NCBI GenBank assembly: GCA_003117195.1 | Contig: BDSI01000232.1 | Span: forward strand, 1 to 64,000 | Source: Eudorina sp. 2006-703-Eu-15 | Lineage: Eukaryota; Chlorophyta; Chlorophyceae; Chlamydomonadales; Volvocaceae | Reading direction: 5' to 3' | Length of the DNA stretch: 64,000 nt | Part shown: piece after piece, positions 12,191-22,564 of the stretch | How the letters are laid out: each line of letters opens with the position of its first letter | Numbering within the stretch: the first letter of the stretch is position 1 | The notes under the pieces: model-generated | What the model was told of the DNA's origin: nothing | Seen by the model: the letters and a program-made list of their open reading frames with translations, nothing else | Database searches by the model: none | Made by a program: the position numbers and the translations under genes

Positions 12191-13621
12191 CACTTTCTCA
12201 ACCCACGTCAGTCTGTCAGCGACGACAGTGGAATGGTATACCGATATCGGCTGAGTTGATATGCACGCTTGCTGGCATCGCTTCTGCCCTTGTTAGGCCC
12301 TCGGGCACTCACAATCTCGGCGGCTGGTCCGGTCCAATACGACAGACTTACGGATTACAATATACATGGCAATACACACCAAAGATAAGTAACGACTGCA
12401 AGAAAATTAAAAGGCTACTTTAGGAGAATGCGAATTCCAAATGAAATACGGTACTTGTTCCAGTCCGCTAATTGAAACCCAAGGAAACGTCCGTTTTACA
12501 ATCAGTTGCCTACATATTCAATCTCAGAGTATCTACCTCCACGCATCTCTCCAAACGTATGGAGTGCTAAAAAATTTGAACCACAAGCAACCACCTTTGG
12601 GACGAGGCAGACAGGCGCATGAAAACATAATAATAATACAGCGGCGCAAAATTAAAATTCCCGTAATTCTTTGAAACGTTTCATTACTATATGAATGTGC
12701 CTATTCACTGTATATTAAGCACTAGGTACCTTCCCGACTCATACTCCCTTCCCGGGTGGTGTAAGATCCAGCGACAAGTTCATACTTTTCAATTTCCGTA
12801 AAGCAAACAATGTTCGTCGCCGTTGATCACAGTATTCGATACCCGCTTTCGTCACTCTGAGGGAGCAAATAACTTGTGTGACTGTGGGTGAGGTAGGCGC
12901 AAAAAGAGGCTTAGGTAGATCGTATAAATACTATCGATCAATATAGACGGCTGAAATTTTATGAAGTGGCTTAGGCCGTAAAGCCTTCATGGAAATAGTC
13001 TGTGACGCCCGCCAAACCGCGCAGACGGTCGTGCCCGTATACTAGAATCGAAACAACCGTCGGAAGCGACACTTTGAAGGCTTGCGGCCACATCGTGTAT
13101 ATTTGTATGCGTCCTTGTCGTGTAGCCAACTCTTGTCACCTGGAGTGTTCACCTCGTGGAACCTTCCGCATACGCTGGTCATGAGTTTGTGAGGGGTTCA
13201 TGGCCACGCCTTGTTAAAAATATATTTAGCTGATGCTTGTCAATTTTACACTGCTTAAGTGTTCGGAAACGACTGGCAGCCAGCGACTTACACACGGACT
13301 GCCGTCGGACTGCGTCGTGAGAGGACGGGTAAGATTTGTTGTCTTAATTGCCAAATCTAGGATTGGAGGTTATGCTATAGTTTTGTCATGGGGTGCGGTT
13401 CATCGAGCAGAGGGACCACTTTCTCCCATCACACCCTCCAAAGGAAATGGTGGAAGCTGCGGCGAGTTCAATGTTTAACATATCATTCTTTATATGTGCA
13501 TCAAAATAAGGTATTCTGGCAGAGGATATTTCGTCGTCACCTTGCCTGTTGATGTGGTCGGTCGGTCTCGGACTAACGAAGGATTTAACGGCCTCGCAGG
13601 TGAGCAGTCTAGCAAATAGGG
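12191..13621. other. Divergent intergenic region with AT-rich island
   Basis: 1.4 kb between opposed start codons. From about 12350 to 13500 base composition is markedly more AT-rich than the surroundings, with A/T runs such as those near 12620-12720 and 12930-12970. Short open frames exist but none has recognisable family features, and none shows the third-position GC bias of the neighbouring genes. Promoters of both flanking genes are expected here. Confidence 0.45.
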
Positions 13622-15101
13622 ATGCGCTGGGTTTCTCTTCTACTGGTGGCTGCACTCGCTTCGATCCCCGAAACCGTGTTAGCAGCCCGGCGAGTTTTCA
13701 TCGGAGAACTCGCAGCGAAGGTCGGCGGCGGCAATCCTGGTCACGGGCGGCAGCTGCGTTCTAGTAATAAATGGACCCATGGCGGAGACCTTTTAGAGGA
13801 GACGGAGGAGGGGGAAGACGATCTGCTGCAGCTGGTTGACGAAGCCTACGACGCTGCTCACACCGGTAAGACAGTATTGCTTCTCAGAAGTCTGGGGCCG
13901 CTTGACTGCGCGGGCCATGCGAAACGTTATATGCAAGCAGTTGTGCGCATCAGCGCGGTCGGGGGATGCCGTACATGACAAACCCGTTTCCCCGTTTAGC
14001 GACTGAAACCCGTGCTCATGGGGCCAATCTGTTCGTCCTCACCAAGCGGTTGGCTTTAATCAAGGAATCCATTTGTCGGGCAGGGAGGAGCAACTGACCC
14101 GATGCCCTGCAGTGGAGGGCTGCGATGTCGCCCGAGTGCGCACTGCAAACCCGCCATCCTATGTGGGCTTCACCGTAACAAAGCATCATTCACCCACTCA
14201 TTCACCACCAAACCTCGCCTTTATTAGGCATGCATTGCTATTTTGGAGATTTTGCTTACACCTAGGCAGCCGGCCGTGTTGCGGGTCACGCTAGCGGGTC
14301 ACTGCAGCCCGTACAGCCCTGCCGGACGCACGGCTTGCACCCGATTAACGCTGCTGCGGCAAACCCATTCCCTCCCAACCCACCGCGCTCGCCCGCATGG
14401 CCCCGACAGGCCATCACGGCTATGGCGGGGACGGCTGCGGGCGCGGGTACTACTGCTACGGCTATTACGGCTATTACGGTTACGGCGGCCATCCCGGCTA
14501 CGGCGGCGGGGACATAGAATCTGAGGAGGACTTTGAACATCTGGTCGACACCGCCGAGGTGATGGGTGAACTCCTCGATGGTCACGGGCATCGCCTGCCA
14601 GGGCACGTCCAACCGCACGACAAGTACGACGTGTACGGCATGCCAGCTGGCGAAGCGGAGATGTCGCGCCGCGTCCTGCGTGCGGAGCAGATGTCGGAGA
14701 ACGGAAAATTGGCGAGACACCTCATTCAGCGAGAGTTCTTGCTCGATGTCTACGAGGTGGATTACTCGGAGTGGGAGGAGGCACCCGAAATCAGCATCCC
14801 GTGGGCACCAGGCGCGCTGTGGTACGGCAGGTATCGCGGTACAGCAGACGGCATGTACGGCGGCTGCATCGGCTACTACGGTTACGGCTATGCCAACGGC
14901 TACGGCTATGGCTGCGGGTCGGGTCCATACGGCGGTTTGGACGAGCTGGTAGATGATGCGGAGGCGGCGCAGGATTTACTGTTGGAGGTTGAGATGCAAC
15001 TGAAGGGAGCCGTTAAGAAAGCAGCGAAGAAGAACCAGGAGTCTGCGGCGGAGGAGGGTTACTTAGGCGCGATCACTATCGATCCGGACATGGACGTGTA
15101 G
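13622..15101 (+). CDS. Secreted Gly/Tyr-rich protein with repeated acidic LVD modules, unknown function
   Basis: Not recognised as a known family. Two exons (13622-13865 and 14410-15101), joined in phase 1 by a GT-AG intron, give 311 aa. Residues 1-21 form a typical signal peptide (hydrophobic LLLVAALA, small residues at the cleavage site). Two Gly/Tyr-rich blocks follow at about 82-115 and 230-257, made of GYG, YYGY and GYC units with a few Cys. Three related acidic helices occur: one around 66-80 (LVDEA), one at 121-138 (LVDTAE) and one at 258-274 (LVDDAE), the last two directly after a Gly/Tyr block. The middle (140-220) is charged and ends in an aromatic PWAPGALWYGRY segment. It may be a cell-wall or extracellular-matrix component (inference from signal peptide and composition). 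AATAAA occurs at 15306. Confidence 0.7.
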
Positions 15102-16079
15102 GTGGACCGCCGCCGGGTACCGGTGCGCAGGACTTCCGGGCGGCCGGTCCGTCATGCCGCGGCCGGAGGACGACACGCACGGCTGAGACAAGCAGCAGCA
15201 GCAGCAGCGGCGCCAGCGCTAGTAGCAGCTCGAGAAGCAGCAGCACCAGCAGTGGTGCAAGCACCCGCGCCAGCGCCAGTACCAGCACCCGAAGCTGCGG
15301 GTGCAAATAAACTTTAGGGCCGCGCGGGACGCAAGGTGGCTTGCAGCAGGCTCTCCAGCAGGGGCCTTGCCTTTTGAGGTCTGCGCGGGGCAGGCAGCCG
15401 TCGTCAAACAGAGCTTGGCCGCAGGGGCTGTGGGCTCCGAAGCCCCCGTGAAATTGGGCACGGCTGGGCTGCACGGAGGCGGGCTATGGCCACCTCCGGC
15501 TGCAATTAGCGGTGCTTCTTCGGCTGTGGGCTTCCTCGGCGTTGAAACAGCGGATGCGGTGTATGTATTTCGTTTGCGTCGCCCCGGGGGATTTCTGTCG
15601 CTCGAACCCAGATACTGGTGCAGGCGGAGCGGCAGAGGGACAAGCCGCGAAGGACGCGCCCGTGGGGGCATTTGTGTCGTGCGGTGATGACGGTGGTGCT
15701 GATGGCCTTCGTGAGGGTATTGTGGGGGTGTGGCGCTAGTGGTGTGATAGGTGATGGTGATGGTGAGGTGAAAAGGTGGTAGCGGACAGGTCTCTGGGGT
15801 GCAGGATGGCAGAGGCTGCGGGCACAGGCATGGGTTGGCACTGGAAGCGACAGGCGAGCGAGGGTTCCAGGGCTATGCGGCCAACGGACGTTAGTTGCGG
15901 TAGGTCCGACGTGCACATATTGGCATCATGAGCGCACTTGGCATTGCTGAAGCAGCGTGGGGATGAGTGGCTCATCCGCCCACGTGGCAGTTTGTCAGAA
16001 CATCTCAACCACCAGTTGCCCACCAGTTGCGGCTTTCAGATGTGTGCTAGTTAGTGTTCCGTGAGGAAACTCGCCCAGT

Positions 16080-16215
16080 GTGTGTCCATGTGTATGTGTG
16101 TGGTTTGGTGATAGAGCCGCGAGAAGCCGCGAGACAGGAAGCTGGCGGCAAGATTAACAGGAACCAGTAAACATGTGCATATGTGTGCATGTGTGTGTGT
16201 GGTTATTTGTGTGCA
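16080..16215. repeat. TG-rich microsatellite region
   Basis: Two interrupted TG runs (about 16080-16112 and 16173-16215) consist of TGTG, TATG and CATG units on the plus strand. Typical of volvocine intergenic DNA; no gene function is visible. Confidence 0.75.
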
Positions 16216-17459
16216 TTTTTGAGACAGGACGAACACTTGGCGTGGGATACCCACGCGGTGGCAGGAAACGCTGGAACGCACGTGGCGGGGCGGAACAGGT
16301 TCGGGAGATCAGCGTGCGGCGCATCTTGTGTGGTTTCGGAGGTCGCAGGAGTCGTGATCAGTGAATCTCGCCGGCACCGGTCGGGAATCACCCTGTTGGG
16401 CGGCGGCTGGGCGCCCCACCCCCCCAGTGGATCTGCCCGCGTGCTGCCCGTCCGTGACGCTGTGGCGCGCGCCAAGCGCAATCACCCCGCCCGGCTGGGT
16501 TGCAAGTTGACCGTACGTGCGGTCATGCTACGTGCGGTCATGCCAGGCGATGTCATTACGCACGGCTCGCACACGTACAGTGCACGGAGGTGGACGTGAG
16601 ATGTACGATGCCGTGACGACGCGGAAGCGACCCCACACCCGTGCCCCGCCTTTGACATGCGCGCCCGCGAACGATTGGCTTTCGCCTCATATTTAGTCCG
16701 AGGAGGATTGCTGGGGTTTGGTAACACACCGACTCGGCGTGCCATGCACTTCATGTTCGATTCACCGTCAGCTTGGGAGGATGACAAGGCCGGCCGGCGT
16801 GCGTTCGCACAGCCCAACCTTGCCGACTAGCTGACAGTCCATGCATCATAAGCAAATGCATAAGTGCATGGGTCGAGTGATCTCGGGTTACTTGACCAGT
16901 GTCGGCGGGTCATAGCGTAGCTGAATTGAAGCGTGACAAGGCGGGTCCGTGAGAACCTTGGCCCCTACCCGGGCGGCCCCTATCTGTCATAGTCGGCGCC
17001 CTTCTGTCGTTAGTTCTAAGCGGGATGCTGAACCCAAGCCGTGTGACTCATTGACTCACGGCCTGCCGGCAGCGGCCGTAGGCGCTGGCGATTGGGCCCC
17101 TTCCTGAAGTTTGGATGTGACTGGCAGCGCGGCGAGGCAGTGATGCCGTGGGGGTAACTCTTGCGCGGCTGCAAATGCCCAGATTGGTTATTGGTGTTGG
17201 ACGCGCTAAGCTGGTCAACTGTCCAAGTGCCTGCGGCCAACCCAGATGAGGCCCATCACTGTGCCAAAGTGAAGAACACGTAACGGCGACCATTTTTTCC
17301 TAGCTAAGGAGAGGATGTCTGGTTTGAGCACGGACGATTTTTCTTGGCACCGTAATTCGTCGCGACTGTGCGACCGGGTGACTGCTGAGACTGATACTGA
17401 TTCTTTAGTGCCTCCAAGACTGACCGCCTTTCAGAAGAGCCTTGAGGAACCATTCGCAC

Positions 17460-18570
17460 CCTTTTGGGGATGTAATCTGCGAGGACTGACCCTTGCACGG
17501 CTGTAGCGCAGCTTCTTCGGTTGCCATGTGGCGACGCGCCTCGACGTACAGACGTACAGCCGCAGCCAGCCGCCTCGCTCCCGCCATGAGCAGCTGTTCG
17601 CTGACGAGGGCCAGAGCGCCAGACCATACGGGAGGAGCCGACCCGGCCACAGCGAGGCGCAGCGCGGGAGTGTCCAGGAACTACGCTGTCAGCCCACCAC
17701 CATACGGCCGCAGACTCTGCCAAGTGCCTGATCCCGGGGCAGTCGGAACGTGGCTGCCACCGCATAAGATCGGGGCATCGTCACTTCATCTGGGTCGTTG
17801 GCCCTGCCTGGAGGCGCATGTCGCCATGCACCTCCCGGGAAAGGGGCCACAGTGCTGTGCGGCTCACCACGATGCACCTCCCAACGCATCGCATCGCACA
17901 AAACCGCACGCCGCTGCAAATACGGTCAGGCTGGACACCGCGAAGCGTATCACATCATACCGTTCATCCAACTCCGTTGTGCACGTAGCGGCGTCGAGCT
18001 TCCTAGAGCTCCATCCTTCCCAGGACTCCTCGACCCAATGATCGGACGCAGCCCTCCCCGCGCGAGTACCGTATCGGTCCCGCCCCGCCCTGCTCCCCTT
18101 TCCGTCTATTCGCTAATGGTGCGGGCCCTCCCGCGGCGCCCTGCCCCCTGCCAAGCCGCCCGGCCGCATGCATCTACCCAGCAAGTTCAGACCGAGGTAG
18201 GTATGCAGGCGACATACACGTTACAGTGCACCCCAAGGGGCCATCGTTGCACGTGCAGCGCAGCGTCAGCGAGGGCGGAAACGGACGGTGTCGCTGCGCC
18301 CAAGGGATGGGGGGGCTGGGAGGTTACACGCGACGAGGGCGCACGTGCGAGTGCTGGGCCTCGCCTGCCTGCGCACGACATCCGCCCTGCGACATCCATC
18401 CTCGGACTCGCCCTGCGACCCTCCACGGCTGCTGTACCAGCCAGTGCATGGACGAGCCGCGTGATGAAAGACATGACCAGGTCATACCCGGAAATCCTGA
18501 TCGCGGATGCTGGGACTGTATGCAGCCCTCTGCCACGTCCACGAACGAATCCGGGCAAGGCGGTGGATGG
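17460..18570 (-). other. Possible minus-strand exons of an unidentified gene
   Basis: Two minus-strand segments read as plausible protein inside an otherwise non-coding gap. The first, about 17673-17470, starts after a TAG acceptor-like site. It encodes a helical stretch with ALALVSEQLLMAGARRLAAA and YVEARRHMATEEAAL. The second, about 18575-18440, encodes TVPASAIRISGYDLVMSFI, which loosely resembles the end of a mitochondrial carrier repeat. I could not link them with splice sites or find the other carrier repeats. Both may be chance open frames in GC-rich DNA. Confidence 0.2.
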
Positions 18571-19382
18571 CGGTCCCAGCCGCCGGAACACAGGTCCCAA
18601 GCGCCCCACACGCCCGCGCGCCAGCTCACCCGTCAAACCTCAACGCACGCTCGACCACACACGCAATGAGACCAGCGCGCTCTATGCTGCGCCACCACGG
18701 CGTACCAGTGCTTTGAGGCCGAGCGCACAAGGTCCCAGGGAGCATCCAGGGCCCCTAGACCGATTAATCGATCGACGCCAACCGCCGGTACCCAACGGTG
18801 GCCCGTGTCAGTCAGGGACGCATGGCGGTGCAGCAGCCCCCCCCCCTGCGCGGCGTGCCGCTCGTAGACGTCCCCAGAGAATAGGCTTCATCCAGCCTGC
18901 AGGATTGCGTCTGCTCCCAGGGCATGGCAACCGACCGGGCTTTCCCTGACATCCGTGCCGCGCAGCGCAGGGCAGCCAGTGCCGCTTCCCGTTGCCGCCT
19001 ACGTAATCGCTGTACCCCGGCGCGCATTTCGCCTCGCTGAACCTCGTTGAGCCGGGCCCGGCCGCGCGCGTCACCCGCCATGCCGACGGCCCCGTGCACG
19101 CGCTGCCCCGCTCCGCGCACGCCGCTCGACGGGCCCGCCGTGCGAGCCCCTCCTGTTGCCGGCCCTCATCGACGCGGGGTCCCCGGGCCGGGCCGCCGGG
19201 GACGCCGCCTCGCCAGCAGTGCTTCCCAAAGCCGCCTTGTCGCCCCTCCCTGCTGGAACCGCCGCCACGCCAGGCCATAGCGCCAAGGCCGCCGCCCCGC
19301 ACGGACAGTTCCGCGGCCCCAAGGCAGCTCACGTCACGACCCGCTTCCGCGGGACGGCGCTGCCCTGCGCCGTTCCCAGTCC

Positions 19383-21453
19383 TCAGTGGTGGTCGTCCTT
19401 GTCCTTTCCGTCCTCCAGCGCCTTGACCGCGTCCTCCAGCTGCTTCCGCGTGTCCATGGAGATCTCCCCCAGCAGGTCGAGCACCTCCTGGTAGAAGTCC
19501 TCCTTGGGCGCCGCCTTCCAGCGCATGCCCGCCAGGATGGCCATGTTGAAGATCTTGACCACGTTGGTGCCGTCCGAGGCGGAGACGAAGAAGAAGGGCA
19601 GCTTGCGCTTGGCCGCGAAGTTGAAGCTCTTGGAGGTGACCTTGTAGTCGATGTCGATCTTGTTGGCCACGACGACGGTGGGGATGCCCTTGCAGTGCTC
19701 CTGCAGCTCGTCGTACCACTTCTCCAGGTTCTTGTACGTCACTTTGCGGGTCACGTCGAAGACCATGATGCAGGCGTGCGCCCGGTAGTAGTAGGAGGAG
19801 TGCATCGAGTTGAAGCGCTCCTGTCCGGCTGTGTCCCAAATGTCTGCGCGGGGGGAGCCCAGGAGGGTGAAGCCCGGGCGGGGGTGCACATAGTGAGGTG
19901 GGCGGGGAGGCGCGTGGCAGCGGGAGCGGGCAGTAGGGGTGATGCTGTGCTGGTGAAGTTTCCGTCCTTGTGATACGAGCTCCATTCAAGGTTTTACAGA
20001 AGCTTTCACGTGTTGAGTCGAAGGAAAGGCCCAACATCGGGGCTGAATAGGCGCAGGACGCCGCACCCTGAACGGCCGCTGCCCTTGCTGCCCTTTAGAG
20101 GCCGAAAGAGAGACGCCCGCAGGACGAACCCCTGTAGAGAAATCTGTATGGGTTGCAACTGCCGCCGCATGAATCACTTCGCGGTGAGACCACGTGTCCC
20201 ACATGACGTCGTTTTCCTAGGGTCGGTACGAGCTCCTCTGGCGGACTGGTGCTGCGCGGCCGTCGCGTGGCAGCACCTTCCCCAGACAGCGCTGGCAGGT
20301 AAGTTTGGGTGCTGCTGTCCACTCTTCAAACTGGCTCCAGAGCCTGGCGTACAACTTGCTGACATGCAACGGGCGCTGCAGATGCAGCAACGCAGCGGTC
20401 CCGCAGTTGCAGGGCGTGAGGAGCCGTCGCGCTTGCGTTTGCTGAAGCGATGACGCCAATCGGTCTCGAGGGCCGTGACCACTGCCCCAGGGCAGATACC
20501 AAGAGGCACGAACCACGCAGGGGACCAAGCGCGGGCCCATGGAGGCGGCGCCGCCGTTGCCAGGGTGTTCAGGCAGCAGGCGCATTCGACCATCGCCGCG
20601 AGCCTCTATCGCTGGGTAGTCGGCCTGACCATACCATACCGAACGTTGCAAGCCATGTGGGCCCTACATGCTCTGATTGGGCCCTGGTGGGGAAGGATAT
20701 ATTCCGGCACTGCGTGCTGCGGGTGTATGTCACCGAGAGCGTGCGTCGGACGACAGTTTTGAACTCCGGGCAAACAAGTTTATGTCGCACGACCGACACA
20801 GGAACCGCGGGCTGTGACCAGGTCGGGTGAGTGTCCATGCGCGCCGCACACAGCACGCACCACGCCGATGCCCGCTGGAGGCGACAGAATCCGTAGCAAA
20901 CCTGACACCCCTTTGCCGCGACCACCATGCATTCGTAAGTGGCCCCGGGCTGCACGGCTGGGCACCCGTCCTGTACGTTAGATGTCCTACCGCAAGGGAC
21001 GACCTTGTCGTCTTGAGTCTTGAAATTGTATCTGTAAAGTGTTAACGCGTACGTCGAAAGCTGGTGTGGTTTGTAGTTGTCCAGCAGAAAGCGCTCCACA
21101 AGTCTGCACGATGTTGGGAATGCGTGAAACCTCGTCCCAACCCTCGCCGGCACCAGCGCCTCAAGCAGCAACCCACTTCGATTTTCCGACGGCAGAATCG
21201 CCCAACAGGATGATCTTGACCGCATCAGACCCGGTGAGCTGCAGGTGCAGGTCGACAGTCGGAAAAGTGGCGGGGCGAGCACCAAAACTTCGGAATAGCG
21301 ATAAGTGGGAAAGCCTGTTGCTGCGCGTACCAGGGTAAGCTCCTCGCCTTGAGGCCCAGAAGTACTCGCCCCTGCATACAGTGGCACTTGTTCAGCTGAA
21401 CGGAAGGCACCGTCCAAAGGACACGGATGCTGATTGATCTCACCGTCAGTCAT
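19383..21453 (-). CDS. RABL2: RABL2, Rab-like ciliary GTPase
   Basis: Rab-like GTPase that acts with intraflagellar transport at the ciliary base. Four exons: 21453-21331, 21238-21177, 21103-20991 and 19843-19383, all phase-compatible, 252 aa, with a 1.15-kb third intron. The P-loop GDSAVGKSK is at 54-62, with LVERFLLDNYKPHQLSTYALTLY after it. WDTAGQERFNSMHSSYYYRA starts at 102, NKID is at 160-163, and FVSASDGTNVVK carries the G5 motif. The RABL2 hallmarks FDVTRKVTYKNL and KSFNFA are present. The C-terminus is charged (ends DKDDHH) and has no prenylation cysteine, as in RABL2 and unlike true Rabs. ATG 21453 is the first in-frame Met. The segment KVVPC before WDTAG is slightly unusual (most homologs have a VDF-like sequence). 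The gene is head-to-head with CFAP418. Confidence 0.95.
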
Positions 21454-21865
21454 ACTGTCCACAAAAATCTTGTTTTAATATGGTCGTGTGTCAAGATAAC
21501 CGGGAATGAAAGAGAGAGCTGCAAGCGTCGCAAGTGGCGGACAGGTGGGACTGAATTGAATGGAACTTCTGGGTTGAATGAACTTTCTGTCTACGCAAGG
21601 ATGCTTACCTTGAATATCTGATGAGGAAGCTTGAAGAAGAGTCTCTCATTCGGTACGGCGACCTGTCGACTTTTACGATGAGGAGCGTCCTGTTTCCGGT
21701 CATCAGAATAACTAACGTTCCAGATCGCATGACGGTTACAGCTTGTACTGAATGAATCAGTACACATAAATGCAGTCCGTGTCCCCCATGCGTGTTAGCA
21801 ACCTGCAGACTCATCGATATTAAATCATCGTGCCGTGTTGTCTAGGTCGAATAATTAAGTTTACA
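21454..21865. promoter_or_regulatory. Putative bidirectional promoter RABL2 / CFAP418
   Basis: About 410 bp between start codons of two divergently transcribed cilium genes. It must contain both 5' UTRs and core promoters. In Chlamydomonas many flagellar genes are co-induced after deflagellation, so a shared control region is plausible. I did not identify a specific induction element by eye. The interval is AT-richer than the coding flanks, especially 21440-21560 and 21760-21865. Confidence 0.55.
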
Positions 21866-22564
21866 ATGAGTCTTAGCGTCGACGACTTGCTCAAGGAGTT
21901 CGATGACCTGCCCGGAGGGTCGAAAGGCGCAGGTCGAGGAGTGCGAGCTTCACCTCCAGCTCAGCCTACGGGCAGAGAGTCGGTAGCTTCCCAGCCGCAA
22001 ACAGCGCGGTCTTCGACGACAGCGTCCACCAGCCAGTCCCCTGCAATGGGGAGCCGGAGCATCTCGTCAAGGAAGAAGGATGACCTGGAGGCCTTGTTAA
22101 GCGACCTGGATTTTGGTGGAACACCATATAACAGCATGAACGGGAGGAACAACCCCAGGGCGGTAGCTGCGGCGGAGGCAGCTGTGAACAAGCTGGCCAC
22201 TGCCTCTCGAACTTCATCGGTGATAGGCTCAAAGCAGAAATGCACTGGCGTCTTCATCGGCGGAACCGGCTTTTCGCGGGGGAGGATGGGTGCGGTTGGC
22301 GCTTTGACATGCTGCGACGCGCTGCGCTGCACGAAGTGCGATTTCCGCGTCGAGCAGTTCGACGACCGCGACTGGAGCGATGACGTGGACTACCTGTTCT
22401 TCCGGAATAACTTCCCGACTGAGGCGAAGCTTTCCGCGAAAATGCGCAGACGGCAGGGCTGTGTCGCTTACTGCTGCCAGTGCTCCTGGATGAGCGCTGT
22501 GGATCAGAGTAAATTGGATTTCTCAAGCGACGTCCGATGGGTCTGCGCTGGGCATCTAGGATAG
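21866..22564 (+). CDS. CFAP418: CFAP418 (C8orf37-type ciliary protein)
   Basis: Homolog of vertebrate C8orf37/CFAP418, a cilium-base and photoreceptor protein linked to retinal dystrophy. It is a single intronless frame of 232 aa, unusual among the intron-rich neighbours. The N-terminus MSLSVDDLLKEFDDLPG is an acidic helix like that of the family. Residues 20-85 are Ser/Pro/Gln-rich and disordered. The C-terminal conserved domain has CTGVFIGG, the Cys pair RCTKCDFRV, FDDRDWSDDVDYLFFRNNFP, RRRQGCVAYCCQCSW and the terminal RWVCAGH. The ATG at 21866 was chosen because it begins the conserved acidic helix; an in-frame ATG at 21830 adds only a non-conserved leader. Confidence 0.93.
   Translation: MSLSVDDLLKEFDDLPGGSKGAGRGVRASPPAQPTGRESVASQPQTARSSTTASTSQSPAMGSRSISSRKKDDLEALLSDLDFGGTPYNSMNGRNNPRAVAAAEAAVNKLATASRTSSVIGSKQKCTGVFIGGTGFSRGRMGAVGALTCCDALRCTKCDFRVEQFDDRDWSDDVDYLFFRNNFPTEAKLSAKMRRRQGCVAYCCQCSWMSAVDQSKLDFSSDVRWVCAGHLG

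Larger units (their letters stand above)
15102..19382. other. Long convergent gap, mostly non-coding
   Basis: 4.3 kb between the Gly/Tyr-rich protein and the end of RABL2. It holds a CAG-rich stretch (15190-15260), TG-rich microsatellite DNA (16080-16215), a direct repeat of CGTGCGGTCATGC (16515-16545), and GC-rich DNA from 17800 to 19380. Long open frames in the GC-rich part are open on both strands and look compositional. Two short minus-strand segments look more protein-like and are listed separately. Confidence 0.45.

Noticed and set aside
18440..18570. Mitochondrial carrier gene
   Set aside because: Only one short carrier-like segment was seen. The PxD/ExxK/RxR signatures and the other repeats are missing from the flanks, so it is left as an unassigned segment.
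17798..18949. 383-codon open frame on the plus strand
   Set aside because: The translation is Arg/Pro/Ala/Thr-rich without any domain, and other frames on both strands are also open over the same GC-rich bases.
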